64,000 nt of DNA from assembly GCF_009937995.1 (NCBI RefSeq), contig NZ_AP021881.1, forward strand, positions 2,976,001-3,040,000, read 5' to 3'. This document shows, in pieces, positions 1 to 9,193 of this stretch. The DNA comes from Sulfuriferula nivalis. Its GTDB lineage: Bacteria; Pseudomonadota; Gammaproteobacteria; Burkholderiales; Sulfuriferulaceae. A model generated the notes under the pieces. It did not search any database, was not told where the DNA came from, and worked only from the letters and a program-made list of their open reading frames with translations. Positions within the stretch are counted from its first letter, which is position 1; the number at the start of each line of letters is the position of its first letter. The translations under genes and the position numbers were made by a program.

Positions 1-88
1 TCACGGATTTCATGCTTGTCACGTGCCAATGACACGACTAACGAGTTGCGTGTGCGGGGTTGGCGGGATATTTGTTGTTCTAACATGG

Positions 89-117
89 TACGCTCCATCT
101 ATGGTCTATGGAGCGTA
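89..117. repeat. 10-bp inverted repeat in non-coding left edge
   Basis: Arms TACGCTCCAT (89-98) and ATGGAGCGTA (108-117) are perfect complements around a 9-base loop. No T-tract follows on either strand, so it does not look like an intrinsic terminator. Bases 1-228 otherwise hold no gene I can support. The repeat could be an operator or the stem of an untranslated leader belonging to a gene left of the window. Confidence 0.4.
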
Positions 118-228
118 ACAGTAAACATACTACGTGACGTAACGATGAAAAATGCGTTACAAATTGAAGAAAACCCCGCATCACTGACGCGAAATAGTGA
201 AATTAAGAACTACTAAATACAGGGGGTG

Positions 229-1566
229 CTAATTACTAGTGGAATTTAACTGTCCAATCACAGCACGTAAATTCAATGGTGCGAAGTACTGAAACGCTTT
301 GCCATTTTTCTGCTCCTGCAGCAAGCCAAACGTGACCAAATCCATTAAATCCTGCCGTGCCGTTGCGTAAGAAATGCCATGTGACCGCTGATGACTGCTA
401 ATTGTATAGGTATCAGCACGCCCTTTAAGCGCTCCGGTGATAAGCGCAATTTGGCGCAAATTTAACTTGTTATTCATACCTGTTAGCAATTGCTGGGTTT
501 GCTGTAATTCATTTTGCTTAATTGCCAGATATTCACGCAACGCATAAATAGCGCTTTGTATGGTTTCTAATTGATGAATGAGAAAATAGGTTACATCACC
601 ATCATCTGTTTCAGTATAAAGATAAGCACGTTTATATTGCCCCGTCGCCTTACGCAAAATGCTGGAAATCGACACATATTCCATTAAACGATAACCATGC
701 CGCACCATAGCCCAATAAAATAAAGCGCGTGCGGTACGCCCATTACCATCGGCGAATGGATGATCATATGCAAGCATAAAATGCAGCAATATGGCACGTA
801 CCACAGGATGGCAGTATGGCTCATCATCCTCGGACTGATTAGCAAAAACACATAAGCGCTGCATACGTTGGGCTAACTCAGTTGCAAGCGGTGGTTGATG
901 CAATACCGCGCCATCTCGATTATCGACAACATTAATCGTATCATCTTGCCGAAAACGACCTTCATCAGCCGAGTTCTCTAATGTGCCACGCGTGATTATT
1001 CGCTGAATTTCACAAATCATCTCTGGTGTTAAGTCGGTTTTTGCCAGTGTTTGTATGTATTGCATGGCGGCAAAATTATTGGCTATCATACGTTCAGAGC
1101 CATCCACAGGTTTACGTCCTGTACGCAACAACTCCTCAGCAACGCGGCGGGTGGTGGACGCACCCTCTAATTGACTAGATGTAATTGACTCTTCGATCAA
1201 TTGTCCAAAAATATAATTATCACGTGCTGCCGTATCAATTTGTGTATCCGCCCCACCTGCATGACGATCTATATAACGCAATGCTTTTAATACCGACTCA
1301 GCCAACACATAACTAAAAGGCGAGCCCTGTTTGTCACTTAGCAAAGCTAAGTTTCTGGCTTGACTCACGCGGGCGAATTTAGTTATGAGCCACCATTCAT
1401 CATGAGTAATACCCGCTGGAGTGGGCCGATGGCGTAACTCATCCCAATGAAAATAACGTTCATTTCTGACTGATTGTATAGGCAACGACACTAACTCACT
1501 CACACGCGTAGAGGAAAGTTGCGTAAGTAATTGATGTAATGACGGCGGTGTGACGGGCAAGGACAT
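229..1566 (-). CDS. Fic family protein (predicted AMP transferase) with C-terminal winged helix
   Basis: A 445-residue protein with a complete Fic core, HPFADGNGRTAR at about 269-280. The family transfers AMP (or another nucleotide-derived group) from a nucleotide to a target-protein hydroxyl, and the His, Asp/Asn and Arg of the motif are all present. An N-terminal segment carries S-x-x-x-E-G (S130 to G135), the inhibitory-helix signature of class II Fic proteins that blocks the active site until relieved. The C-terminal ~80 residues look like a winged helix, with a run of T-A-R-Q-D-L followed by a short wing. Such Fic-wHTH proteins can bind DNA and may autoregulate, which fits the inverted repeats just upstream. 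The gene is monocistronic and its target is unknown. ATG start. Confidence 0.9.
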   Translation of the reverse strand: MSLPVTPPSLHQLLTQLSSTRVSELVSLPIQSVRNERYFHWDELRHRPTPAGITHDEWWLITKFARVSQARNLALLSDKQGSPFSYVLAESVLKALRYIDRHAGGADTQIDTAARDNYIFGQLIEESITSSQLEGASTTRRVAEELLRTGRKPVDGSERMIANNFAAMQYIQTLAKTDLTPEMICEIQRIITRGTLENSADEGRFRQDDTINVVDNRDGAVLHQPPLATELAQRMQRLCVFANQSEDDEPYCHPVVRAILLHFMLAYDHPFADGNGRTARALFYWAMVRHGYRLMEYVSISSILRKATGQYKRAYLYTETDDGDVTYFLIHQLETIQSAIYALREYLAIKQNELQQTQQLLTGMNNKLNLRQIALITGALKGRADTYTISSHQRSHGISYATARQDLMDLVTFGLLQEQKNGKAFQYFAPLNLRAVIGQLNSTSN

Positions 1567-1617
1567 AACTATTAATTTACAAAAAATTGATAGTTAATGA
1601 TAGGCGTAGTCAAAAAA

Positions 1618-1652
1618 AATATCTATCAATTTCTTAAAAACTAATAGATATT
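1618..1652. promoter_or_regulatory. Inverted repeat upstream of the Fic gene, candidate operator
   Basis: Arms AATATCTAT (1618-1626) and ATAGATATT (1644-1652) are perfect, 17 bases apart. The left arm runs into ATCTATCAAT. The same word recurs as ATTGATAG just 5' (near 1587) and in the dyad at 1771-1797. This AT-rich gap (1567-1784) lies directly upstream of the Fic gene, whose C-terminal winged helix could bind it. The function is inferred. Confidence 0.4.
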
Positions 1653-1770
1653 TATGTAGCCAGTTATTTTTACAACTTATAACATATTGATATTAATTAC
1701 AATAATTTACCATTCGTGATTATTATCCGCATTTAATTATTAATTTTATTAAAGTTAATAACCATCCCCA

Positions 1771-1797
1771 TCTATCAATCGTCATTAAATTGATAGA
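1771..1797. promoter_or_regulatory. Second TCTATCAAT dyad, candidate operator
   Basis: TCTATCAAT (1771-1779) and ATTGATAGA (1789-1797) are perfect inverted 9-mers with a 9-base spacer. They share the half-site of the repeats nearer the Fic gene. The right arm overlaps the last codons of the PaiB-like gene, so it could serve as a distal operator or a 3' stem for that gene. Confidence 0.4.
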
Positions 1798-2408
1798 TTA
1801 TTTTGCATTAGCTGAGCTATCTCAAGCTCATAAAAATTACTCGATTGCGCTAACACATCAACAACACCCTGCTGATCGGCTAACGGGCGATTTTGACTGA
1901 GCTTAAATTTGCCAACTATTTCAGTAATTTCTATCTCGAAACCCACTATCATGCCCAACAACTTCGTGCGCTGATCATCGGTTAGCGTTAAATTCCACGG
2001 CGTGTCGTACTGCAATTCCTGACTATCGGTGAGCTGTTTAAGCAGCGCTTCAAGCGCTGTCTCGTCGTCTATTATTTTAGGCCTGCCACGCACTTGAACC
2101 ACGGCATAATTCCAGGTGGGCACACCCGAGCCTTTATACCATGAGGGTGAGACATACGCATGCGGGCCTTGAAATGTCACCAGCACTTCATGACTTGTTG
2201 AAAAATCTTGCCATTGCGGATTCGCACGTGCCATATGCCCTAGCAAGCGATAGCCTTGGTCCACACTGCCATCCAGCAGCAATGGCAAATGATTAGCCAA
2301 AGGCTCACCTGCAGCCGATATGGTAATCAGCATTGCCAGAGGATAGGCTGCAATCAGCTCGGATATTTTGGCTAAATCGGTTACTTTAAAGTGCTCAGGC
2401 AAATACAT
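1785..2408 (-). CDS. FMN-binding PaiB-family protein
   Basis: A 207-residue protein that matches the PaiB/FMN_bind_2 family along its length: start MYLPEHF, an early strand motif with P-L-A-N-H-L-P-L, GHMARANPQW, then VTFQGPHAYVSPSWY and a following PTWNY. The family has a flavin reductase-like split barrel. Bacillus PaiB is described as a negative regulator of sporulation and degradative enzyme genes, but most proteobacterial members have no tested function and may be flavin- or heme-binding enzymes. It lies 9 bases downstream of pyrC on the same strand, so it may be the last gene of rsmI-pyrC-paiB. Family confidence is high; the regulatory role is not shown by the sequence. Confidence 0.85.
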   Translation of the reverse strand: MYLPEHFKVTDLAKISELIAAYPLAMLITISAAGEPLANHLPLLLDGSVDQGYRLLGHMARANPQWQDFSTSHEVLVTFQGPHAYVSPSWYKGSGVPTWNYAVVQVRGRPKIIDDETALEALLKQLTDSQELQYDTPWNLTLTDDQRTKLLGMIVGFEIEITEIVGKFKLSQNRPLADQQGVVDVLAQSSNFYELEIAQLMQNNLSI

Positions 2409-2417
2409 AACGGCACT

Positions 2418-3449
2418 CTAAACTATCCGCCAACCAAGCTGCTCACCTGCCCGTAAAGGAATCAGTTTATCGGCACCAAACGAAATTTCAGCAGGCGCCA
2501 GCCAGCTTTCCTTAGCCAGCGTAACGGTGTCAGTATTGCGCGGCAAACCATAGAAGTCTGCGCCATTAAAGCTGGCAAAAGCTTCCAGTTTATCCAGGGC
2601 ATTAGCTTTTTCAAAAGCCTCAGCATAGAGCTCGATGGCGGCATGTGCGGTGTACATGCCTGCGCATCCGCAAGCAGATTCTTTGGCATTTTTTGGGTGC
2701 GGTGCACTATCCGTGCCGAGGAAAAATTTGACACTGCCGCTGGTTGCTGCCTTCACCAATGCCAATCTGTGCTGCTCGCGCTTCAGTATAGGCAAGCAGT
2801 AATAGTGCGGACGTATGCCGCCCTGAAACATGGCGTTGCGGTTATAAAGCAGGTGATGTGCCGTGATGGTCGCGGCAATATTAGCAGGCGCATTCGCCAC
2901 AAATTCCGCCCCTTGCTGCGTGGTGATATGTTCCAACACGATTTTTAATGCGGGGAAAGCTTGCGTCAGCGGGATGAGATGACGCTCAATAAATACCGCC
3001 TCACGGTCAAAAATATCGACACTGGGGTCAGTGACTTCGCCGTGTACCAGCAATGGCATACCGTGCTTTTCCATTTCCGCTATCACAGCATAGCCGTTAG
3101 TTAAATCGGTCAGACCCATATCCGAATTCGTCGTTGCACCTGCGGGGTAATATTTCACCGCATGAACTATCCCACTGGCTTTTGCGCGTGCAATTTCGGC
3201 TGGCTCGGTATTATTGGTCAGGTACAGCGTCATCAATGGCTCAAACTGCATCCCTGCTGGCACGGCGGCAAGAATGCGATCACGGTAGGCGCGCGCATCT
3301 TCAGTGGTTCGTACTGGCGGCTTGAGATTCGGCATAACGATGGCACGTGCAAAACGGCGAGCTGTGTCAGGGAGCACGGCTCGCAGCGTTTCGCCATCAC
3401 GTAAATGCAGGTGCCAGTCGTCAGGGCGGGTAATGGTGATGGATTGCAT
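2418..3449 (-). CDS. pyrC: Dihydroorotase
   Basis: Cyclizes N-carbamoyl-aspartate to dihydroorotate, the third step of de novo pyrimidine synthesis, in the cytosol. At 343 residues it has the size of the compact class II enzyme. Metal ligands are visible: H13 and H15 in [10 protein letters not shown], the lysine to be carboxylated (K99 in HAVKYYPAG), H136, H174, and the catalytic Asp at about 247 in LGTDSAPH. The start codon overlaps the rsmI stop by one base (TGATG), implying translational coupling. No truncation is seen. Confidence 0.97.
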   Translation of the reverse strand: MQSITITRPDDWHLHLRDGETLRAVLPDTARRFARAIVMPNLKPPVRTTEDARAYRDRILAAVPAGMQFEPLMTLYLTNNTEPAEIARAKASGIVHAVKYYPAGATTNSDMGLTDLTNGYAVIAEMEKHGMPLLVHGEVTDPSVDIFDREAVFIERHLIPLTQAFPALKIVLEHITTQQGAEFVANAPANIAATITAHHLLYNRNAMFQGGIRPHYYCLPILKREQHRLALVKAATSGSVKFFLGTDSAPHPKNAKESACGCAGMYTAHAAIELYAEAFEKANALDKLEAFASFNGADFYGLPRNTDTVTLAKESWLAPAEISFGADKLIPLRAGEQLGWRIV

Positions 3450-4315
3450 CAGTTTTCCTCATCAGTCGGGTCATCGCGCATGGTCAGCGCAAGTTTATAA
3501 CAGGTATTCTTTTTAATGCCCGTCAGCTTGGCAGCAATATGTGCAGCCTGTTTGAGCGGCAACTCTTCCAGCAACACGGCTAAAGTCTCACGCAAATGCT
3601 GCTGTTCAGGATTATCTTCGACTTCTTTTGCGCCTTCAACGATCAGCACAAACTCACCCTTTTGCCGATTTGCATCGGCTGCCAGCCACTCACTCGCTTC
3701 TGATAATGGCAGGCTGTGGATGTTTTCAAACAGCTTGGTCAGTTCGCGTGCAAAAGTAATGCGTCTGTCGCCACCCAAAGTCGCGGCCAGATCTTCGACA
3801 CATTCCACTATACGATGGGGTGCTTCATAGAATATCAGGGTGTACGGTAATGCCTTAAGTTGTACCAACGCATCGCGACGGTGACTGGCTTTGGCAGGCA
3901 GAAAACCGTAAAACAACCAATTAGGCGCATAAATCCCAGCCGCTGATAATGCACACACGACTGCGCTCGCTCCCGGCACAGGCACGACGCGTATCCCGGC
4001 CTCATGCGCGGCGGCTACCAGCAACGTACCAGGGTCACTAATCGCAGGGGTTCCTGCGTCAGTAATTAAGGCAACGTTTTTGCCAGCTTGTAAATCAGCT
4101 ATCAGAAAAGGAGTAGCGCGCTGCTCATTGTGTTCATGCAAGGCTACAAATTTGACTGAAATTCCCAGTCGAGATAACAGCTGCCCGCTATGCCGAGTAT
4201 CCTCAGCCGCTACCAATTCAACCGTTTTAAGCACATCCAGTGCGCGTTGAGTAATATCACCCAGATTACCTATCGGTGTGGCGACGACGTAGAGTGTTCC
4301 AGTAGTTGTATGCAT
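3449..4315 (-). CDS. rsmI: 16S rRNA (cytidine1402-2'-O)-methyltransferase
   Basis: RsmI methylates the 2'-O of C1402 in the ribosomal decoding centre using S-adenosylmethionine. The N-terminus ([15 protein letters not shown]) is the family signature. AEDTRHS at about residues 37-43 and [13 protein letters not shown] near 84 form the cofactor site of the tetrapyrrole-methylase-like fold. At 288 residues it is full length. It is the first gene of a short operon with pyrC (one-base overlap). The pairing with pyrC is not functional as far as I know. Confidence 0.96.
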   Translation of the reverse strand: MHTTTGTLYVVATPIGNLGDITQRALDVLKTVELVAAEDTRHSGQLLSRLGISVKFVALHEHNEQRATPFLIADLQAGKNVALITDAGTPAISDPGTLLVAAAHEAGIRVVPVPGASAVVCALSAAGIYAPNWLFYGFLPAKASHRRDALVQLKALPYTLIFYEAPHRIVECVEDLAATLGGDRRITFARELTKLFENIHSLPLSEASEWLAADANRQKGEFVLIVEGAKEVEDNPEQQHLRETLAVLLEELPLKQAAHIAAKLTGIKKNTCYKLALTMRDDPTDEEN

Positions 4316-4359
4316 GGCACGATTTTACCCCAGAAACCACAACTCCAGAATTCACGTCG

Positions 4360-6780
4360 CTAATCTTGCGTAGGGATAACTTCCCAGAAGAGGGCTGGTC
4401 GACCGGTGTGGTAGCCTTGTGCATAATTAACACCCAGTTTTTTGAGTGCATTGAATGTGGCTTCATCTTCCACCCACTCACCTATGGTTTTGATTTGCAT
4501 GACATGACCGATTTGATTAATCGCTGTCACCATGGCGCAATCTATAGCATCAACTTCCATATCTTTAACAAAACTGCCGTCAATTTTAATGTAGTCTACG
4601 GCCAGATTTTTCAAGTACCCGAATGAACTTAACCCGCTACCAAAATCATCGAGTGAAAAACGACAGCCTCTCGCCTTAAGCTCATGGATAAAATGCGTAG
4701 CTTTGCTCAAATTACTTATCGCTACCGTTTCAGTAATTTCGAAACAAATCTCATGTAACGAGATGCCCAGATCTGCGGCATTGCTGCAGATGTACGCGAG
4801 CATTTCATCATCCCCCAGCGATTCCCCGGATAAATTAATTGCCACCACGCGCTCGCCGCCCTTCGGCACGATAAAATGCTTCCCAGTGGCAATAGCCTTA
4901 AATACATTCAACACCACCCACCGATCTATGCTGCTCATTTTGTTATAGCGTTCTGCCGCAGGAATAAAAGCATTAGGCGGAATTATCTGACCCGCAGCAT
5001 CCTTGATTCTAACCAGCACTTCCCAGTGCAAATTACCAGCATCGATATTGGATAAGCTGACTATCGGCTGCGCATAGAGTACAAACCGATTCTGTTCCAG
5101 CGCCTCAGTAATAGTGGTAGTCCAGCTCATCTCGCCTTGTCTCTGCATAAGCTCAATATCAGCCGGCTGAAACACATGTACACGATTACGCCCACCATCT
5201 TTTGCCGTATAACAGGCCAAGTCAGCCGCACTCATAATACTGGCAGCATTAAGATTATCTTGCGTAATGCTGACCAAACCTATACTGGCACCGATTTCAA
5301 AAGTTTTATCATGCCAGGCAAACCTGAACTCTTTTACGCTGTGGCGAATTTTATCCGCAACTTCCTGTGCGCGGGCCAAACCGCAATTTCGCAACAACAC
5401 CCCAAACTCATCCCCACCCAAACGCGCCAATGTGTCACTTTGCCGTATATTGCGCTTCAATTCCCGAGTGAGTTGACGCAACAGCTCATCGCCCGCCATA
5501 TGTCCACACGTGTCATTCACTATCTTGAACTGATCCAGATCGATATAAAGCAGCGCATGCTGATCCGCCTTTTCCGTTGTGGCCAACATATGCAACAAGT
5601 CTTCCTCGAACTTAAGACGGTTATACAGCCCCGTCAGCGGATCATGACTAGCTTGGTAGGTCAGCTGCAAAGCAAGCTTGCGTGCATTATTCACATCCTG
5701 ACATACCATGACAGCACCGATAAACTCACCCTGATGATTATGCATCGGTGCTGCAGTAATATCGATAGAAAGGAACTGCCCGTTACACTGCAATAATGCT
5801 GCATGATTATCCATAGTAATCACACCATCAATTTTTAAACATTCATGGATAGGATTAGGTATCTTTAACTGCGTCACCTCATCCACCAACTTAATGACTG
5901 ACTCTACTGGCAACCCTTGCGCATCTGCATTAGACCAGCCAGTTAAACGCTCTGCGACTGGATTCAAATACTGCACCTCACCCACGACATTGGTCGTAAT
6001 CACCGCATCCGCAATCGACTGCAAAGTGACTTCGGCACGCTCTTTTTCGTGCGCTAACGCATCTTCCGATACCAATGTCCGCGCCAATGCTGTGCGCAAC
6101 TCTGTCTGCTGAAATACGATGGAGTCTAGTGCCTGATTAATAAATTTAGCCAAAAAACCAAATTCGTCACTACGTGACTCATCAAACCTGACCGCAATAT
6201 CACCCTCCGCAAACTGCTGCGCACGTGACACCATGCTTTTAAAGGGTTGCGACAATAACTTATGCAAAATGCGCTGCAATACCAACCCAAACAACATCGT
6301 CACCAGACCAACGGAAATCAGTATCTGTTTACGATAACTATTCTCTATGTTTTTTACACTGGGAAAATATACCGTCAACGTACGCGACGAGTCCGCTATT
6401 TGCAACGTTTGACTAACACCGCCTTCAGTTAAGTGTGTAGAACCAGCACGCAGCATACCCTCAGGTTGCGTAAGCGTAATGGAAGTACAATGTATGCTGG
6501 GACATAAGGCAGTAAAAACCTGCTGCAGATTTTCCTGATAATTTACCGGCAAAGTGGGGGGCTCTTTAAGTGCCTCGTTAACATCCGTAACAAACGTACG
6601 CCCCACAAGCCCAGTGTATTGCAAATTTTGTGCGGTAATTTCACGCTCTTTGCTTGCTAACATCAAAAAAGCAATCAACAAACCAACCAGCACCATTCCC
6701 CAAAACACGATGCCCGTGATTTTTAATGGCAAATCACTGGGTATGAGTTTTTGGTCGGAAGAATGCTGTGAAAATTTCAT
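4360..6780 (-). CDS. Membrane-bound PAS-GGDEF-EAL cyclic-di-GMP enzyme
   Basis: An 806-residue inner-membrane protein. Order: transmembrane helix (~22-42), periplasmic sensor (~43-150) with C93 and C98 that could form a disulfide, second helix (~152-170), HAMP (~170-225), PAS (~245-365), GGDEF and EAL. The cyclase motif GGDEF (455-459) is intact and preceded by an inhibitory I-site, RQSD at 446-449 with five residues between. The phosphodiesterase half has EVL (587-589) in place of EAL, with the metal-site Glu kept, plus N649, CFEITET, DDFGSG (711-716), the IKID lysine and YAQGY. Both activities may therefore exist, with direction set by the sensor. It overlaps the preceding small membrane-protein gene by 4 bases (ATGA), so the two are co-translated. 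Confidence 0.95.
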   Translation of the reverse strand: MKFSQHSSDQKLIPSDLPLKITGIVFWGMVLVGLLIAFLMLASKEREITAQNLQYTGLVGRTFVTDVNEALKEPPTLPVNYQENLQQVFTALCPSIHCTSITLTQPEGMLRAGSTHLTEGGVSQTLQIADSSRTLTVYFPSVKNIENSYRKQILISVGLVTMLFGLVLQRILHKLLSQPFKSMVSRAQQFAEGDIAVRFDESRSDEFGFLAKFINQALDSIVFQQTELRTALARTLVSEDALAHEKERAEVTLQSIADAVITTNVVGEVQYLNPVAERLTGWSNADAQGLPVESVIKLVDEVTQLKIPNPIHECLKIDGVITMDNHAALLQCNGQFLSIDITAAPMHNHQGEFIGAVMVCQDVNNARKLALQLTYQASHDPLTGLYNRLKFEEDLLHMLATTEKADQHALLYIDLDQFKIVNDTCGHMAGDELLRQLTRELKRNIRQSDTLARLGGDEFGVLLRNCGLARAQEVADKIRHSVKEFRFAWHDKTFEIGASIGLVSITQDNLNAASIMSAADLACYTAKDGGRNRVHVFQPADIELMQRQGEMSWTTTITEALEQNRFVLYAQPIVSLSNIDAGNLHWEVLVRIKDAAGQIIPPNAFIPAAERYNKMSSIDRWVVLNVFKAIATGKHFIVPKGGERVVAINLSGESLGDDEMLAYICSNAADLGISLHEICFEITETVAISNLSKATHFIHELKARGCRFSLDDFGSGLSSFGYLKNLAVDYIKIDGSFVKDMEVDAIDCAMVTAINQIGHVMQIKTIGEWVEDEATFNALKKLGVNYAQGYHTGRPALFWEVIPTQD

Positions 6781-7181
6781 TTAAATCCCAGCCACTTAAT
6801 GGCCAACAACAGAGGGCAAATACCGCTCACACCAGCACCGAAAATAGCGAACCCCATGAACCATGGAAAAAACCACAACTGTTCATAAAACAACACCGTA
6901 GTGATGAACAAAACCAAAGCAACAACGAATCGCCAAACCCTTTCGGCTTCACAATTAAACCGACAAGGCAACTCGATTGGTAATAAATTAGCATTAACCA
7001 TCGCCGCATACGCTGGACCTGAACCTGCCCGCAACCGACTCACCAATTTGGGTATGCGCCAATTGGTTATGCCTTCGAACAAGCTCAGCACGATCAGGCC
7101 ATAAATCAAGTAATTAAGATCAAAACTTAGTGAAATCAACAACAATGCACCGAATATCAATCGATATGCGCGATCACTCAT
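6777..7181 (-). CDS. Small membrane protein, DUF2892/YgaP-like
   Basis: A 134-residue protein with about four hydrophobic segments. It has an N-terminal R-A-Y-R-L-I-F-G helix, a central FEGITNWRIP, and the C-terminal pattern S-G-I-C-P ending W-L-G-F-K, which resembles the DUF2892 (YgaP transmembrane) family. I choose the ATG at 7181 over an upstream start because GAGGAG lies about 6 bases before it. Two cysteines lie in the middle (P-C-R-F-N-C). The stop overlaps the GGDEF/EAL start (ATGA), so it is the first gene of a two-gene operon. It could sense or modulate that enzyme; this is inference. Confidence 0.7.
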   Translation of the reverse strand: MSDRAYRLIFGALLLISLSFDLNYLIYGLIVLSLFEGITNWRIPKLVSRLRAGSGPAYAAMVNANLLPIELPCRFNCEAERVWRFVVALVLFITTVLFYEQLWFFPWFMGFAIFGAGVSGICPLLLAIKWLGFK

Positions 7182-7309
7182 GTAACACTCCTCAACACAG
7201 GGCAGTAATACCAACTCACGCTGGCAATCGATACCCCTAATTATTATAGGGCTAGTCTACACCAAACCCCGAAACTGTCACACAAAATCACATCGCCGGA
7301 GCGTATATG

Positions 7310-8068
7310 TTACTTACCCGCTACCCGCTTTATCAGCAAAACAGGCAAACGCAAAATGAACTCCAGAAACAACCTGAAATGCATCCAGCTCAACAGTAAG
7401 TTATCCCGCAAATATTTAAAATGCGAGACGCCACCGTCTTCCGGTCGAAAATATCGAACAGGCGCAGGCAAGTTAACAGGTTTCACGCCATACCAGCATA
7501 ATCGCACCACAGCCTCAGGATCAAAATCAAAGTGCCGCATCCAAGGCTGATAACGCATAATGTGGCGGAGTGGTGCAACTGGATAAACCCGGAAACCATA
7601 TAGCGAATCCCCTATACCCGACCACAGGGTTTCCAGATTTGCCCACGCATTCGACACCCGCCGCCCCTGCACGCGCAACGCAGGCGCATCCGCATCAAAC
7701 ACTGGAACACCCAGCACCATGGCGGCAGGCTGACTCAATGAAGCCGCCATAAAATCAGGTATCAGTTCAGCAGGATGCTGACCATCAGAGTCCATCGTTA
7801 ACGCATGGGTATAACCCGCTTCAGCAGCCAGAGTCATACCATGCAACACCGCAGCACCTTTACCCTGATTTTTTGCCAAAACGATAGCGCGCAGTCCGTC
7901 GTCCTCAGCCGCCATCGCCTGCAGACCTGCGGCTGTGCCATCAGTGCTACCATCCACCACGACCCAGACTGGGTGCCAAAAGCGTCGCGCAGCACGTACC
8001 GTCTCATATACTTTTTCACCCGGGTTATAACTCGGTATCAGCACAAAGTGCGTTGTAGATTTCAACAT
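7310..8068 (-). CDS. Family 2 glycosyltransferase (polyprenyl-phosphate type)
   Basis: A GT2 enzyme of about 252 residues. A nucleotide-sugar fold opens with VLIPSYNPG, then VVVDGSTDGT and the acceptor/metal motif DSDGQHP. It resembles the dolichyl-phosphate-mannose synthase branch, which transfers a sugar to a lipid phosphate, and is predicted cytosolic or membrane-associated. Starts are ambiguous: GTG at 8092 directly follows the previous stop, with ATG at 8077 and 8068. I chose 8068 because a purine-rich GAGATGGG precedes it. It sits 24 bases behind the chorismatase gene. GT2 enzymes of this kind also occur in xanthomonadin and aryl-polyene clusters, so a joint role in pigment decoration is possible. 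Confidence 0.85.
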   Translation of the reverse strand: MLKSTTHFVLIPSYNPGEKVYETVRAARRFWHPVWVVVDGSTDGTAAGLQAMAAEDDGLRAIVLAKNQGKGAAVLHGMTLAAEAGYTHALTMDSDGQHPAELIPDFMAASLSQPAAMVLGVPVFDADAPALRVQGRRVSNAWANLETLWSGIGDSLYGFRVYPVAPLRHIMRYQPWMRHFDFDPEAVVRLCWYGVKPVNLPAPVRYFRPEDGGVSHFKYLRDNLLLSWMHFRLFLEFILRLPVLLIKRVAGK

Positions 8069-8092
8069 CACGCCCATCTCAAAAAATAACAC

Positions 8093-9127
8093 TCACGCAG
8101 ACACAGTACATGACAAACCCCGCGCAGCCTCGATCTCAACCAACAGCTCCTGCCGACATACATCGGCCTGCAAATAAATCACCTGGATATCAGTCCCTGC
8201 CACAGCATTCAATACTGCTCTGACCTTATCTAAATCGGCAGCATGCTTCACATAAACGGTGTAATGCAAATCACGTAAATCAAATCTCCCACATGCCAGC
8301 TGACGATTAGCGACTTCTAATACCGCAGCAATATTTTCCAGCGCTTCCTGTGTTTGCGCTACCACATTTCCGAGATGCAAGCTCTCATGCCCGACTATAC
8401 TTGCCGTACCAGATATAAACAGACAAGCCCCGCCTGACCACGGCAATAAAGCAGCTCGGGAAAAAGTCGGACTACGCGGACCATACACAGGCGGATAAGC
8501 ACATGCATTTAATTGTCGTGGATTCTCGATCGCTATGGGCGCAACCTTGCCCGCCAGAAAAGCGATACTCAGCGGACCTGCCGAGGCACCCAGCGCGCAA
8601 GCCGCAGGCAAACCGCCAGTTACCGAGCGCCCTTGCGCCAACAAACCAGCCTGCCGACCTACGTTAAACTGCCGATAACGCTCTAAGCCGTGGCTATGCC
8701 CATTAATATCGGACATATAATTCCAAAACCGCACAACATGGGGAAAACGTAATGTATCAAGCAATGAAACGATTTGCCGATAAGCAAGCGCCGCTGCCAA
8801 CTGTAGCGCGCTACTAGACTCATCTCCAGAAAAATCGGCTTCTTCTAATGTAACAACCCCAAACACAAATTCGTCATTACACCGATATTGAATATTCCCC
8901 TCTTGTCCTGATGTAACCGGAGCGGCACTCTGCCACACTTCACATATTGCACCTGCAGTCAGTAATGGCGGCAACGTCACCGACAACACCGCCCCATTCA
9001 CCACTGGCAATTGCTCGCCAAAACACACTACACCTAATACTTGCGCCCACCACTCTGCCGGCTGCTGTTGTAATTCAGCATAAGGAAGATATTCATTCTG
9101 CAAATGAGAGGCTACAGGTTTTATCAA
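8093..9127 (-). CDS. Chorismatase, XanB2/FkbO/Hyg5 family
   Basis: A 344-residue protein of the chorismatase superfamily, which hydrolyses chorismate to 3- or 4-hydroxybenzoate or a dihydroxy-cyclohexadiene acid plus pyruvate. Family motifs: RFWNYMSDIN (133-142), YGPRSPTFSRA (215-225) and SGTASIVGHES (239-249). The C-terminal half resembles the RidA/YjgF fold. XanB2 makes 3-hydroxybenzoate for xanthomonadin and 4-hydroxybenzoate for ubiquinone. Because a separate ubiC is present at 58448-58969, I infer this copy supplies 3-hydroxybenzoate to a pigment pathway. The start is an unusual TTG, supported by AAGGA five bases upstream and no better ATG nearby. Exact product specificity cannot be read from sequence. 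Confidence 0.85.
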   Translation of the reverse strand: MIKPVASHLQNEYLPYAELQQQPAEWWAQVLGVVCFGEQLPVVNGAVLSVTLPPLLTAGAICEVWQSAAPVTSGQEGNIQYRCNDEFVFGVVTLEEADFSGDESSSALQLAAALAYRQIVSLLDTLRFPHVVRFWNYMSDINGHSHGLERYRQFNVGRQAGLLAQGRSVTGGLPAACALGASAGPLSIAFLAGKVAPIAIENPRQLNACAYPPVYGPRSPTFSRAALLPWSGGACLFISGTASIVGHESLHLGNVVAQTQEALENIAAVLEVANRQLACGRFDLRDLHYTVYVKHAADLDKVRAVLNAVAGTDIQVIYLQADVCRQELLVEIEAARGLSCTVSA

Positions 9128-9193
9128 AATTATCCTTACACAGGACGTACCTAGTGGTTATATATGTAATAGCGTAACACTATCGAAACTTAC

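Noticed and set aside
89-117. Inverted repeat as a terminator
   Set aside because: No T-run follows on either strand and the upstream gene is outside the window, so it is left as a repeat only.
16-216. 66-residue open frame at the left edge
   Set aside because: It starts with TTG, has no ribosome site or recognisable sequence and spans the inverted repeat at 89-117; treated as non-coding.
5137-5796. 219-residue plus-strand frame inside the GGDEF/EAL gene
   Set aside because: Antisense to the GGDEF region, no start signal, composition of a shadow frame.
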